DNA of 9,616 bases. Source: JAUXIQ01 sp030620925 [NCBI: Nitrospinota bacterium] (GTDB lineage Bacteria > JAUXIQ01). The stretch is from positions 1 through 9,616 of the forward strand of contig JAUXIQ010000047.1 of NCBI GenBank assembly GCA_030620925.1, written 5' to 3'. A program made the position numbers and the translations under genes. Shown here in pieces: positions 1 through 6,569 of this stretch. The number at the start of each line of letters is the position of its first letter. Positions within the stretch are counted from its first letter, which is position 1. The notes under the pieces are model-generated. The model did not search any database, was not told where the DNA came from, and worked only from the letters and a program-made list of their open reading frames with translations.

Positions 1-229
1 CGAAGGAGCCGCTGGCGATAGGTGCGTTCATATCCTCCACGTGGTGATAGCTGCCGGCCAGCCGCTGCAGCTCCTCCAGTTTTCGCCCCGTTTCCTGCTC
101 GATGATACCCACTGCGTTACCGGTCACCGTGAGGTGCGTCTCCACAGACGTATTGGATGCCAGCACCTCCAGCAGACGGACGCCGTAAACGGCCCCACTG
201 GCTCCTGAAATTCCTATTACTAATCTCAT
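1..229 (-). CDS. ubiX: UbiX-type flavin prenyltransferase, N-terminal part (runs off the window)
   Basis: Flavin prenyltransferases join a dimethylallyl unit to FMN to make prenylated FMN, the cofactor of UbiD decarboxylases. Only about 76 N-terminal residues are present; family members are usually about 190-200 residues, so the C-terminal half lies beyond position 1. The start is ATG at 229, preceded by an AAAGGCGGAG ribosome binding site. The product opens with MRLVIGISGASGAVYG, the flavin-binding glycine-rich loop of the UbiX/Pad1 flavoprotein fold, and ends at the edge with DMNAPIASGSF, matching the family's D-M-x-A-P-I-A-S-G-S block. It lies 35 nt after ubiD on the same strand, so the pair is probably co-transcribed. 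A different HFCD-family flavoprotein is unlikely given the two motifs and the neighbour. Confidence 0.93.
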   Translation of the reverse strand, partial: MRLVIGISGASGAVYGVRLLEVLASNTSVETHLTVTGNAVGIIEQETGRKLEELQRLAGSYHHVEDMNAPIASGSF

Positions 230-264
230 GCTCCGCCTTTACAATAACAAAAATCATGCGCCGT

Positions 265-1626
265 TCACGCCGAGCCTGTCAACTCTGAGAGGTCCACTTT
301 TTCCAGGCCCACCGTCCGGCGGCGGGCGAACTTCTCCTGCATCAAGGGGTCGATAGTGGCGTCGAAGCCGATCTTGGTAAGCGTATCGCCCGGCTGTTCG
401 ATAAACGGGTCCAAGTTCAGGGCCGCAGCCCCTTTTACCAGCAATATGTCATTATCGTAATCGACGCGGGTGGTTATGGCCCATAGTATATCGTTGGGGT
501 CGTCTATATCCACATCGTCGTTGATGATCACAGCCATCTTGGTCCAGGGATGGGAGAGGGCCGTGGTGAGCACGTTCTTGGTTATCCCCCGCATGCTCAG
601 GGGCACGTCGGCAATCTGCACCACGCATCTGAATATGAAGGGGAGCATGCGAACGTTTTTCACCAGGGGACAGACCCGTTTCAGCCTTTTCATAAGGTCT
701 GCTTCCGTGGGTACTCCCAGAAGCGCATGCTCTTCGATGGTTCCTCCCAGGATGGTCTGAAAAATGGGGTTTTCCCTATGATAGAGGGCCTTAACCTCGA
801 TAACCTGTTTGGGCGATTCCCCCCCGTAATATTCCAGCACTTCGGCCATGGGGCCCTCCGGCTCACGCACCCCCGGCGGTATGACCCCCTCCATAACTAT
901 CTCTGTGTTGGCCGGAACTTCCAGGTCCACGGTCAGGCACTTGACCAGCTCCAACGGCTTCCCTTTGAGCGTCCCCGCATATTCGTATTCATCAACGTCC
1001 ATGGGGACTTTTGAGGTGGAGGCCATGAACAGGTAGGGGTCCGTACCGTCCAGTATGGCCACTTCCAGGGGCATCCCCCGCTGCTCACATTTTTCCTGGA
1101 TAAGCGTAAGATGCTGATTGGAGACAAGCTGTATACCCAGCCTGTTACCCTCTTTCAACTGAATGCGGTGTATGCTGGTATTATATAATCCCGTGTCGGG
1201 GTCCTTGGCCACCACCACTGGGGAGGTGAAAAATGGCGCCGCGTCCTTCTCATAGCTAAAGGGTACCGGTAACAGCTCGCCTATGTTCGGCTTTTCCCGG
1301 TAGACCTTAAACGGCTCCACCCTCTCGCTGGAGACTACCGGTTTGACAGGCGCTCCCGCCCCTCGATCGCCCAGGGTGAAGGCTACCTCTTCAGGGGAAA
1401 CACCGAACAGGTTGGCTAACTTGTCCCGACCGCCGTAGAGGTTCGCCACCGCGCCCATCTTCCCGTCCACGTCCTCGAAAAGGACGGCCTGGCCCGTTGT
1501 ATCCTGGACCTTCTTGATAATGGCTGCCAGCTCGAATTTTGCGCTGACCCGCTTCTTTATCCGCACCAGATCGCCACGGTCTTCGAGCAGCTCTATGAGT
1601 CCCCTCATATCCGAAAGGGCTTCCAC
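265..1626 (-). CDS. ubiD: UbiD-family prenylated-FMN-dependent decarboxylase
   Basis: UbiD enzymes reversibly (de)carboxylate aromatic or alpha,beta-unsaturated acids with prenylated FMN. The 453-residue product has the family's usual length (about 450-490). Visible motifs are NTSIHR (149-154), whose Arg is the catalytic Arg of the E-R-E triad, and E257-G-P-M-A-E262, which supplies both catalytic glutamates, so the active site looks intact. EEHALLGVPTEADLM (298-312) is also typical. The GTG start at 1626 is chosen because it follows an AGGGGGG stretch by about 7 nt; an ATG at 1608 (residue 7) aligns with many homologues but has a poorer ribosome binding site. The gene ends in TGA, showing UGA works as a normal stop here. 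Substrate cannot be read from the sequence: phenolic acid degradation, quinone synthesis and other roles are all possible. Confidence 0.95.
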   Translation of the reverse strand: MEALSDMRGLIELLEDRGDLVRIKKRVSAKFELAAIIKKVQDTTGQAVLFEDVDGKMGAVANLYGGRDKLANLFGVSPEEVAFTLGDRGAGAPVKPVVSSERVEPFKVYREKPNIGELLPVPFSYEKDAAPFFTSPVVVAKDPDTGLYNTSIHRIQLKEGNRLGIQLVSNQHLTLIQEKCEQRGMPLEVAILDGTDPYLFMASTSKVPMDVDEYEYAGTLKGKPLELVKCLTVDLEVPANTEIVMEGVIPPGVREPEGPMAEVLEYYGGESPKQVIEVKALYHRENPIFQTILGGTIEEHALLGVPTEADLMKRLKRVCPLVKNVRMLPFIFRCVVQIADVPLSMRGITKNVLTTALSHPWTKMAVIINDDVDIDDPNDILWAITTRVDYDNDILLVKGAAALNLDPFIEQPGDTLTKIGFDATIDPLMQEKFARRRTVGLEKVDLSELTGSA

Positions 1627-1690
1627 AGGTCATCCCCCCTGCTAATTATCGGCAGCCGGGCTGCAGGCAACGAAAATACCCGTCGTCAAT

Positions 1691-1723
1691 AAAAGAGCCC
1701 GCTACCTCAATAACGGGATTTTT
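1691..1723 (-). terminator. Intrinsic terminator-like hairpin between the rhodanese gene and ubiD
   Basis: On the minus strand CCCGTTA and TAGCGGG form a 7-bp stem (one G-U pair) around TTGAGG, followed by CTCTTTT. On the plus strand the same stem is followed by ATTTTT, so it could work both ways. It lies about 90 nt after the rhodanese stop and about 70 nt before the ubiD start, and downstream of a possible ubiD promoter, so it may end the rhodanese transcript or attenuate ubiD. Confidence 0.6.
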
Positions 1724-1740
1724 CGTTTAAGTAAAGGTAT

Positions 1741-1769
1741 TCTTATTAGATTAAGCTACGAGATGTCAA
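1741..1769 (-). promoter_or_regulatory. Possible sigma70-type promoter for ubiD-ubiX
   Basis: The minus strand has a perfect -35 TTGACA (1764-1769), with TAATAA at 15 nt or TAAGAA at 18 nt as -10 candidates. Transcription would start near 1733, about 107 nt before the ubiD start codon, so the leader would contain the hairpin at 1698-1717. Confidence 0.45.
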
Positions 1770-1814
1770 CAGGATTTTGAGCTTGAGGATATCTTATAAG
1801 GGAATGGGCACCGA

Positions 1815-2141
1815 TTATTTGCCTTCCAGCGGGTATTCCGCCTCCGCCCAGGCGTTGAATCCGCCCTTCAGGGCACAAACATTCCGGAAACCCAGCGTCC
1901 GCATCTCCGCCGCCGCACCGACGGCCGAGCCCTCGCTCGGTCACGTTCAGTAAAAAACGAGCTTCCCTTCGGCCGACAGCTCATTGTGGGCGGCCGCTAT
2001 CGTGTCTTTGGTTATGTTTATAGCTCCCGATATGTGCGCCGAATCGTAGGCCTCGCTGGACCTCACGTCTATTACCGTAACATTTTCACCATCGTCCAGC
2101 ATGGTTTTGAGCTCATGGGGGGTTATGCGTTCTATATCCAT
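1815..2141 (-). CDS. Rhodanese-domain sulfurtransferase, probable selenoprotein with two in-frame UGA codons
   Basis: Single-domain rhodaneses move sulfane sulfur through a persulfide on a loop cysteine. Read through, this is a 108-residue protein of normal single-domain length. The N-terminal half has VIDVR (23-27), then SSEAYDSAHISGAINI; the C-terminal half has PSEGSAVGAAAEMRTLGF (68-85), LKGGFNAW (91-98) and a natural TAA. The only breaks are UGA at residues 65 and 67 (1947-1949 and 1941-1943), giving Y-U-T-U-P-S-E where relatives have Y-C-T-C-P or Y-C-A-C-P. The first UGA is the persulfide position. Cys89 is an ordinary TGT codon, and ubiD and the 3095 gene stop at UGA, so UGA is not generally recoded. 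The start is ATG at 2141, with AGGAGG 8 nt upstream; a TTG at 2162 is less likely. It lies 62 nt after the TauE/SafE gene. Conventional calling would give a truncated protein ending at residue 64. A pseudogene is the alternative, but needs two changes at exactly the two Cys codons. Confidence 0.85.
1921..1944 (-). promoter_or_regulatory. Candidate bacterial SECIS stem-loop in the rhodanese mRNA
   Basis: Just after the second UGA the mRNA can form a perfect 6-bp stem, CCGAGC with GCUCGG, around a GAGG loop (1925-1940). It extends by three pairs across one A-C mismatch. The loop begins 12 nt after the first UGA, slightly closer than the usual bacterial SECIS. A rival fold puts a UCG loop 18 nt after it, within the usual range. 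Position and in-coding placement fit a SelB-binding element, but no strict consensus exists, so this is suggestive only. Confidence 0.45.
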
Positions 2142-2203
2142 GAAAAACACCTCCTGATCCAATTATTAATATAAATATATACCGCCAGGAGGCCCGGAAC
2201 GCT

Positions 2204-2923
2204 CTATCTGATCAGCAAAATCGACCCCAGGGCAAGCAAACCTATATAAATGCACTTCCGGTACATCGCGGTGTCCATTCTTTCATAGGCCCGAAGGCCC
2301 AGGAAGTAGCCCAGTGCTACAGAAGGTATAAAATAGATACAGTAGAGCAGCACGCCCTTGGTGACCATGTGCGAGGCGGCATAGAGGGACAGCCGGGTGC
2401 TGCAACTGATGATGAAAAAAAACTGCAGCGAACCCTTCAACTCGTCCTTTTCCCAGTTCTTCAACGTTACGAAAACGATGGCCGGCGGTCCCCCGATGTT
2501 GAAAGCGCCTCCCAGGTTGCCGCTGACGAATCCCAGCAGGTAACCCCAGCCCCCGCGTATCGCCTGCTTCACCCGGGTAACTCCCAGCAGGGACCACCCT
2601 CCGTACAGGATGAGCATCACACCCAGACCCGTGATTATGTTCTCCTCCGGCACATACTTCAGTATCAGCACGCCGACCGGCGTTCCGGCTACGGCTCCCA
2701 CGATAAGAGGCAACATCTGCCGCCCTTGAACCTTCCCCCTGTGCCGGAGGAAAAGAATAACTGTCAGAGACAGGGCGTAAATGGCTACAAAGGGTATCGA
2801 AAACTTAACCCCCAGCACCAGAGGAAGGACGCCCATAGAGACCAGCCCGAAACCAAACCCCGTTACGCTCTGAGTAAACGCCGCCGCAACGAGAATAGCG
2901 GCTATTCCTGCAATTTGGCCCAT
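2204..2923 (-). CDS. TauE/SafE-family anion/sulfur-compound permease
   Basis: This family of inner-membrane permeases is linked to export or uptake of sulfite, sulfoacetate, thiosulfate and related sulfur compounds. The 239-residue product is almost wholly hydrophobic, with about seven or eight membrane segments (for example 3-20, 28-58, 70-88, 96-114, 125-150, 166-183, 190-210, 223-238). The duplicated family signature is visible: TGFGFGL at 21-27 in the first half and LGGAFNIGGPPAIVF at 137-151 in the second. The start is ATG at 2923, preceded by an AAAAAGG ribosome binding site. Its stop is 62 nt before the rhodanese start on the same strand, so the two are probably one transcript handling reduced sulfur or selenium species. 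It is divergent from the gene at 3095. The transported compound cannot be determined. Confidence 0.92.
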   Translation of the reverse strand: MGQIAGIAAILVAAAFTQSVTGFGFGLVSMGVLPLVLGVKFSIPFVAIYALSLTVILFLRHRGKVQGRQMLPLIVGAVAGTPVGVLILKYVPEENIITGLGVMLILYGGWSLLGVTRVKQAIRGGWGYLLGFVSGNLGGAFNIGGPPAIVFVTLKNWEKDELKGSLQFFFIISCSTRLSLYAASHMVTKGVLLYCIYFIPSVALGYFLGLRAYERMDTAMYRKCIYIGLLALGSILLIR

Positions 2924-3094
2924 GGCGTTACCTTTTTATGAGTAGGAGAATCCTTCATCCGATTATGCCTGAGTATTTGTTCACAATTTCCGGCAAATCC
3001 CGCGCCGCCGTCCATTATAAAAAATTCTCATGGTGAAAGTCCATCTTATGGTAGTATTATCTGCAAATCCAATCGACCGGAAGGAGGGGTATTG

Positions 3095-4051
3095 ATGTTT
3101 CGCACCGTCGTATGCGACATGCTGGGGATAGAATATCCGATCATCCAGGGGGGCATGGCCTGGGCTTCGGATCACAGGTTGACAGCGGCTGTCTCCAATG
3201 CCGGAGGGTTGGGCCTCATCGCCGCAGGCAACATTCCCGACGAAGACCTTATTCACGAGATACGAGAAACGCGCAAACTCACCGATAAACCCTTCGGCGT
3301 AAATATCGTGCCCATCGCCGGAGTGCAACTGATGGACCGCATAAAGGTCCTGGTCGACGAAGGTATCAACATCGCCGCCACCGCTTTCTCCGACCCCACG
3401 ATGCCCGTCATCTCCGAGCTGCACAAGCACCCAATGAAGGTCCTCTGCGTGGTCCCTTCAGTGCGCCTGGCCAAAAGGGTGGAAGCTGAAGGGGCGGATC
3501 TAATCGTCGCCTCGGGCACCGAGGCCGGCGGGCACGTTGGCAGGATAGCCACCCTTCCCCTGGTGCCTCAGGTGGTCGACGCGGTGAACGCGCCCGTGCT
3601 GGCCGCAGGCGGTATAGGCGACGGGCGGGGATTGCTGGCCGCCCTCTCCCTGGGGGCAAGCGGGGTACAGATGGGCACCCGCTTCCTGGCCACCAAAGAG
3701 TGCATAATACATCAGAGCTTGAAAGCCCTCCTGGTGGAGGCCACCGAGGAGGATACGGTAGTCACCGGAAGCGTAACCGGCTCTCCCGCCCGCTGTTTGA
3801 GAAACGAGTTCACCGATTACTGGCTTACCAAAGAAAAAGAGAAAGGCCACATGGCCAAGGATGAGCTTCAGCGAGAAGGGCTGGGAAGACTATATAAGGG
3901 GATGATCGAAGGAGACATGGAAAACGGGACGCTCCCCGGAGGACAGGTCTGCGGCCTCATCCGGGAGATAAAGAGCGTTAAGGAAATAATCGAGGGTATC
4001 ATGGCGGAAGCAGAGGCCATCTATAAGAGTATGGGCAAAGCGCAGGCATGA
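3095..4051 (+). CDS. Nitronate monooxygenase / FabK-like FMN-dependent TIM-barrel oxidoreductase
   Basis: The family contains nitronate monooxygenases (2-nitropropane dioxygenases), which detoxify nitronates, and FabK-type enoyl-ACP reductases; both bind FMN in a TIM barrel. The 318-residue length is typical. Motifs are YPIIQGGMAW (14-23), GTEAGGHVGR (141-150) with the characteristic His147 near the flavin, LAAGGIGDGRG (169-179) and the phosphate-binding GASGVQMGTRF (187-197). ATG at 3095 is chosen because AAGGAGG lies 7 nt upstream; an in-frame TTG directly before it is not needed. The N-terminal IEYPIIQGGM and EAGGH fit either subgroup, so nitronate monooxygenase versus FabK stays open. The next gene, about 100 nt downstream on the same strand, encodes a flavin-binding protein that might supply reduced flavin or share a substrate. 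Confidence 0.9.
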   Translation: MFRTVVCDMLGIEYPIIQGGMAWASDHRLTAAVSNAGGLGLIAAGNIPDEDLIHEIRETRKLTDKPFGVNIVPIAGVQLMDRIKVLVDEGINIAATAFSDPTMPVISELHKHPMKVLCVVPSVRLAKRVEAEGADLIVASGTEAGGHVGRIATLPLVPQVVDAVNAPVLAAGGIGDGRGLLAALSLGASGVQMGTRFLATKECIIHQSLKALLVEATEEDTVVTGSVTGSPARCLRNEFTDYWLTKEKEKGHMAKDELQREGLGRLYKGMIEGDMENGTLPGGQVCGLIREIKSVKEIIEGIMAEAEAIYKSMGKAQA

Positions 4052-4150
4052 GGTTTACGCGGCCTCTAATGACCATCATTTTTTATTGAATCCGACTGAA
4101 AGCAGGATACACCAGACACCTTAACGCAGACGCAGGGAAAGGAAACCGAA

Positions 4151-4723
4151 ATGGCCAGGAAATCGCTCAAACCCGACACCATGCTTGCCCCCACACCAGT
4201 GGTAATGGTGAGCTGCCAGAGGGAAGGGGAAAAACCGAACATAATAACCATAGCCTGGATAGGCGTGGTCTGCTCGGACCCCCCCATGGTCAGTATCAGC
4301 ATCCGCCCCAGCAGGTATTCATACGAGATGATCAAGGAAGCGGGGGAGTTCGTGGTTAACATTCCCACCCGTGAATTGTGCCAGGTTACCGACTACTGCG
4401 GCATCGTCTCCGGGAGGGATGTGGATAAATTCAAGGAGACCGGCCTCTCCCCGGAACCCTCTACCGTAATCAAAACACCCTCCATCAGCGAATGCCCCTT
4501 GAGCCTGGAATGCCGGCTAAAAGAAGTGATACACCTGGGCGCTCACGATCTGTTCCTGGGGGAGGTGGTGGCAGTTACGGCCGATGAGTCCGTCTTGAAC
4601 GGGGATCGGATTCAGGTCTCAAACCTGAACGCCATTTCCTATATGCCTCCCACGAGCGAATATTGGTCGCTTAACGAAACCATGGGCCGCTTCGGCTACT
4701 CCAAAAAGAAGATGGCCAAATAA
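4151..4723 (+). CDS. Flavin reductase-like FMN-binding split-barrel protein
   Basis: The family either reduces free FMN with NAD(P)H or binds FMN as an electron carrier. The 190-residue product matches the usual length. Seen in order: KPNIITIAWIGVVCSDPP (28-45), the N-terminal FMN-binding strand-loop; IRPSRYSYEMI (51-61); FVVNIP (67-72); SGRDVDKF (87-94), the family's S-G-x-x-x-D-K-F signature; and GAHDLFLGEVVAV (130-142), the late barrel strand with the conserved H-x-L-F-x-G-E-V pattern. The start is ATG at 4151, with GGGAAAGGA upstream. The 99-nt gap from the previous gene has only a weak AT hairpin with a T run (4068-4087), so partial co-transcription is possible. Its partner enzyme is unknown. 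Confidence 0.9.
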   Translation: MARKSLKPDTMLAPTPVVMVSCQREGEKPNIITIAWIGVVCSDPPMVSISIRPSRYSYEMIKEAGEFVVNIPTRELCQVTDYCGIVSGRDVDKFKETGLSPEPSTVIKTPSISECPLSLECRLKEVIHLGAHDLFLGEVVAVTADESVLNGDRIQVSNLNAISYMPPTSEYWSLNETMGRFGYSKKKMAK

Positions 4724-4729
4724 CAAAAG

Positions 4730-4768
4730 CAGGGCAGCCCCGCGTACGGCGGGATTATCCCCGCCCTG
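4730..4768 (+). terminator. Nested GC hairpin after the flavin-reductase-like gene
   Basis: CAGGGC (4730-4735) pairs with GCCCTG (4763-4768), enclosing CCCGC (4739-4743) paired with GCGGG (4749-4753). It starts 7 nt after the stop codon, but no T run follows, so it is either a poor intrinsic terminator or a protective 3' structure. Confidence 0.35.
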
Positions 4769-4812
4769 TGGAGTCAGGGCGAAATCCATCCCGTGGGGCA
4801 ACAAGATAACAG

Positions 4813-4841
4813 TGGAAAAACCGACTCATTAGTTTTATAAT
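4813..4841 (+). promoter_or_regulatory. Probable promoter for the SDR gene at 5011
   Basis: A consensus -10 TATAAT (4836-4841) sits 17 nt after TGGAAA (4813-4818; four of six -35 positions). It implies a leader of about 160 nt before the TTG start at 5011. Nothing else is recognisable in 4842-5000. Confidence 0.45.
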
Positions 4842-5010
4842 ACCCATTTGATTGAAGCTCCACAAAGATCGGTATTAAGTAATCCGCCGACCTCTAGCCA
4901 TCAACCCCTTCCGACAATATGGATGCAATATCGACATTGGACTCTGGTGGCCCGGGACGAAAATAGTCAAATCTGCTTTTCGCCGACGGCAAATTTATTG
5001 AGGTAGCATC

Positions 5011-5967
5011 TTGGAAAAATGTTTAATCACAGGCATCACGGGATTTGCCGGAAGCCACCTGACCGATTACCTCCTCACCTTGTCCGACGTGGAGGTTCAC
5101 GGCGTCCTCAGGTGGCGCAGCCGCACCGAACATATCAGCCATTTCGCGGGCAACGTCGTTATGCACGAGTGTGATGTCAGGGACCTCTCTTCGGTCATCA
5201 GGGTGCTAAAGACAGTAAAACCGGATAAAATCTTTCATCTTGCGGCACAGAGCTACGTTCCCACATCATGGTCAGCGCCCTCGGAATCCATCACCACTAA
5301 CGTAATCGGAACCCTCAACATATTTGAGGCCTCACGCCACCTGGACCTGAACCCCCGAATACAACTGGCCTGTTCCAGCGAAGAATACGGCATGGTCTAC
5401 GAGGATGAGGTACCCGTTAAAGAAACCAACCTCCTGCGGCCGCTGAGCCCATACGCAGTCAGCAAAGTGGGTGAAGACCTTCTGGGCTACCAGTATTTCC
5501 ATAGTTACGGCCTGCATATCATCAGGACGCGCGCCTTCAATCACACCGGTCCCAGGAGGGGCGACGTCTTCGTCTGTTCGAATTTCGCCAAACAGATAGC
5601 CCTCATGGAAAAAGGGGCCGTCGAGCCGGTGCTGCACGTGGGAAATTTAGAGGCCAAAAGGGACTTCACAGACGTCAGGGACATCGTAAGGGGATACTAC
5701 CTGGCCCTTGAAAAAGGAGAACCCGGGGAGGCTTACAACATCTGTACGGGGGAAGCATACTCCATCAAAGATATAATCGATATGCTGCTGGAGATGACCT
5801 CAATCAAGGTGGAATTCAAAGTCGACCAGGAGAGGATCAGACCCTCGGACGTCCCCCTGCTCATTGGTGACAATACGAAGTTCAAAAAAGCCACAGGATG
5901 GTCCCCCTCTATCTCTTTCAGCAAAACCCTGAAAGACGTCCTGACTTACTGGAGGGAGACAGTCTGA
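5011..5967 (+). CDS. SDR-family GDP-mannose 4,6-dehydratase / GDP-6-deoxy-4-keto-mannose reductase-like protein
   Basis: Extended short-chain dehydrogenases of this group act on nucleotide sugars for deoxysugar and glycan synthesis in the cytoplasm. The 318-residue protein has the Rossmann motif GITGFAG (8-14), HLAAQ (76-80), the Ser-Ser-Glu cluster CSSEEYG (121-127), the catalytic Y148-A-V-S-K152, and FNHTGPRRG (176-184), which is typical of the GMD/RMD subgroup. VGNLEAKRDFTDVRD (210-224) is the conserved substrate-side block. SSE followed by YxxxK favours the GDP-mannose dehydratase/RMD branch over UDP-glucose 4-epimerase, but dehydratase versus reductase is not resolved. The TTG start follows TTGAGGTAGCATC, which carries an acceptable ribosome binding site. 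No other glycan genes are nearby and it appears monocistronic. Confidence 0.85.
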   Translation: MEKCLITGITGFAGSHLTDYLLTLSDVEVHGVLRWRSRTEHISHFAGNVVMHECDVRDLSSVIRVLKTVKPDKIFHLAAQSYVPTSWSAPSESITTNVIGTLNIFEASRHLDLNPRIQLACSSEEYGMVYEDEVPVKETNLLRPLSPYAVSKVGEDLLGYQYFHSYGLHIIRTRAFNHTGPRRGDVFVCSNFAKQIALMEKGAVEPVLHVGNLEAKRDFTDVRDIVRGYYLALEKGEPGEAYNICTGEAYSIKDIIDMLLEMTSIKVEFKVDQERIRPSDVPLLIGDNTKFKKATGWSPSISFSKTLKDVLTYWRETV

Positions 5968-6029
5968 TCAGCGCTGCCCCCTTTTAGAATCGCCATCCCT
6001 TGCTTTCTTGTTGTCCTCTGAAGGAAGGG

Positions 6030-6248
6030 TCATTTACCGGTGAGGTCTTTCAGCTCTCTTTTTGCTCCCTCTATCTCCTTTTCAAGCTCTTTTATATATC
6101 CCTCCAACTCCTCAGCATCTTCCTCAACCGTACTGAATTGCCTCTGGAATCCGGACCCGCAGGAGCACGGGCTGCAACCACAAGAACAGCACGCCCCCCT
6201 TTGGGAACCCCTACCACAACCGCACCTATCAAAAGACTGTCTGCACAT
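6030..6248 (-). CDS. Small Cys-rich coiled-coil protein, DUF5320-like
   Basis: The 72-residue protein has two parts. Residues 1-33 hold nine cysteines (2, 9, 11, 20, 21, 23, 25, 28, 30) arranged as C-G-C-G, C-C-S-C-G-C and C-S-C-G, a likely metal- or cluster-binding patch. Residues about 41-70 form a charged heptad-like coiled coil (EEDAEELEGYIKELEKEIEG). This layout recalls DUF5320 proteins of anaerobes, whose function is unknown. The ATG at 6248 follows a strong AAAGGAGG with 5-nt spacing, so the gene looks actively translated. It converges with the SDR gene (stop at 5967). An 8-bp inverted repeat lies just upstream. Its CSCGC motif is shared in form with the two gene products on its 5' side. 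The function is not known. Confidence 0.8.
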   Translation of the reverse strand: MCRQSFDRCGCGRGSQRGACCSCGCSPCSCGSGFQRQFSTVEEDAEELEGYIKELEKEIEGAKRELKDLTGK

Positions 6249-6262
6249 GTTCGCCTCCTTTC

Positions 6263-6285
6263 AGGTATAAGGTTAGGTTATACCT
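6263..6285 (-). promoter_or_regulatory. Inverted repeat (possible operator) upstream of the DUF5320-like gene
   Basis: AGGTATAA (6263-6270) and TTATACCT (6278-6285) form a perfect 8-bp inverted repeat around a 7-nt spacer. It ends 2 nt upstream of the AAAGGAGG ribosome binding site. It could be a repressor site or an RNA hairpin. It differs from the ArsR-type palindromes further upstream. Confidence 0.45.
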
Positions 6286-6507
6286 ATGATCATTTTTCCG
6301 AGGGCATCTTTTAGAACTTCGGTAGTGTTTACATGAAGGGTGATGCCCCGTGCGTCCCTGAAATGTTTTTCAAGGGAAAATTCCTCCGTATAACCATGAC
6401 CACCGTGTATCTGCAGGAACTTCGCATTGCCTGAGTATTAACTCACCTTCGTATGAACCTCTAAGGCCGAGCATTTCATTTTTTCTTCCTATTGTAAGCC
6501 CCGCTCC
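6273..6507 (-). pseudogene. Acyl-CoA dehydrogenase remnant with an internal deletion
   Basis: Two fragments of one family read in different frames. Minus 6507 to about 6409 gives GLTIGRKNEMLGLRGS, then YEGELILRQCEVPAD, which matches the mid-domain block before the substrate pocket (typically L-G-x-R-G-S...E-L-x-F-x-x-C-x-V-P-A). From about 6425 the other frame gives FLQIHGGHGYTEEFSLEKHF, then RDARGI, the conserved C-terminal helix region, and ends at TAA 6273-6275. Roughly 120 codons between the two blocks are missing, as are the start and N-terminal half. The junction falls on CCTGCAGAT (6409-6417 on the complement), which reads sensibly in both frames and suggests deletion between short direct repeats. 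It would not be a functional enzyme. Confidence 0.85.
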
Positions 6508-6569
6508 TTAGTTCAATAATTTCTTTAGTGTTGATTAAGCAAGAGGTCCGCCCGGTGCGGGTGATCAGA

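Noticed and set aside
1756-1944. 62-residue minus-strand reading frame
   Set aside because: It is out of frame with the rhodanese C-terminal half it overlaps and shows no protein-like pattern.
1947-2162. A 71-residue truncated rhodanese ending at the first UGA
   Set aside because: The same frame continues with conserved rhodanese sequence to TAA at 1815, and ATG 2141 with AGGAGG is a better start than TTG 2162.
2369-2941. 190-residue plus-strand reading frame
   Set aside because: It lies antisense to the TauE/SafE gene, is rich in Q, R and P, and has no family resemblance.
2981-3430. 149-residue minus-strand reading frame
   Set aside because: It is antisense to the start of the nitronate monooxygenase-like gene and has no domain features.
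6000-6314. Plus-strand reading frames over the DUF5320-like gene
   Set aside because: They are antisense shadows; the minus-strand frame has the strong ribosome binding site and the Cys/coiled-coil design.
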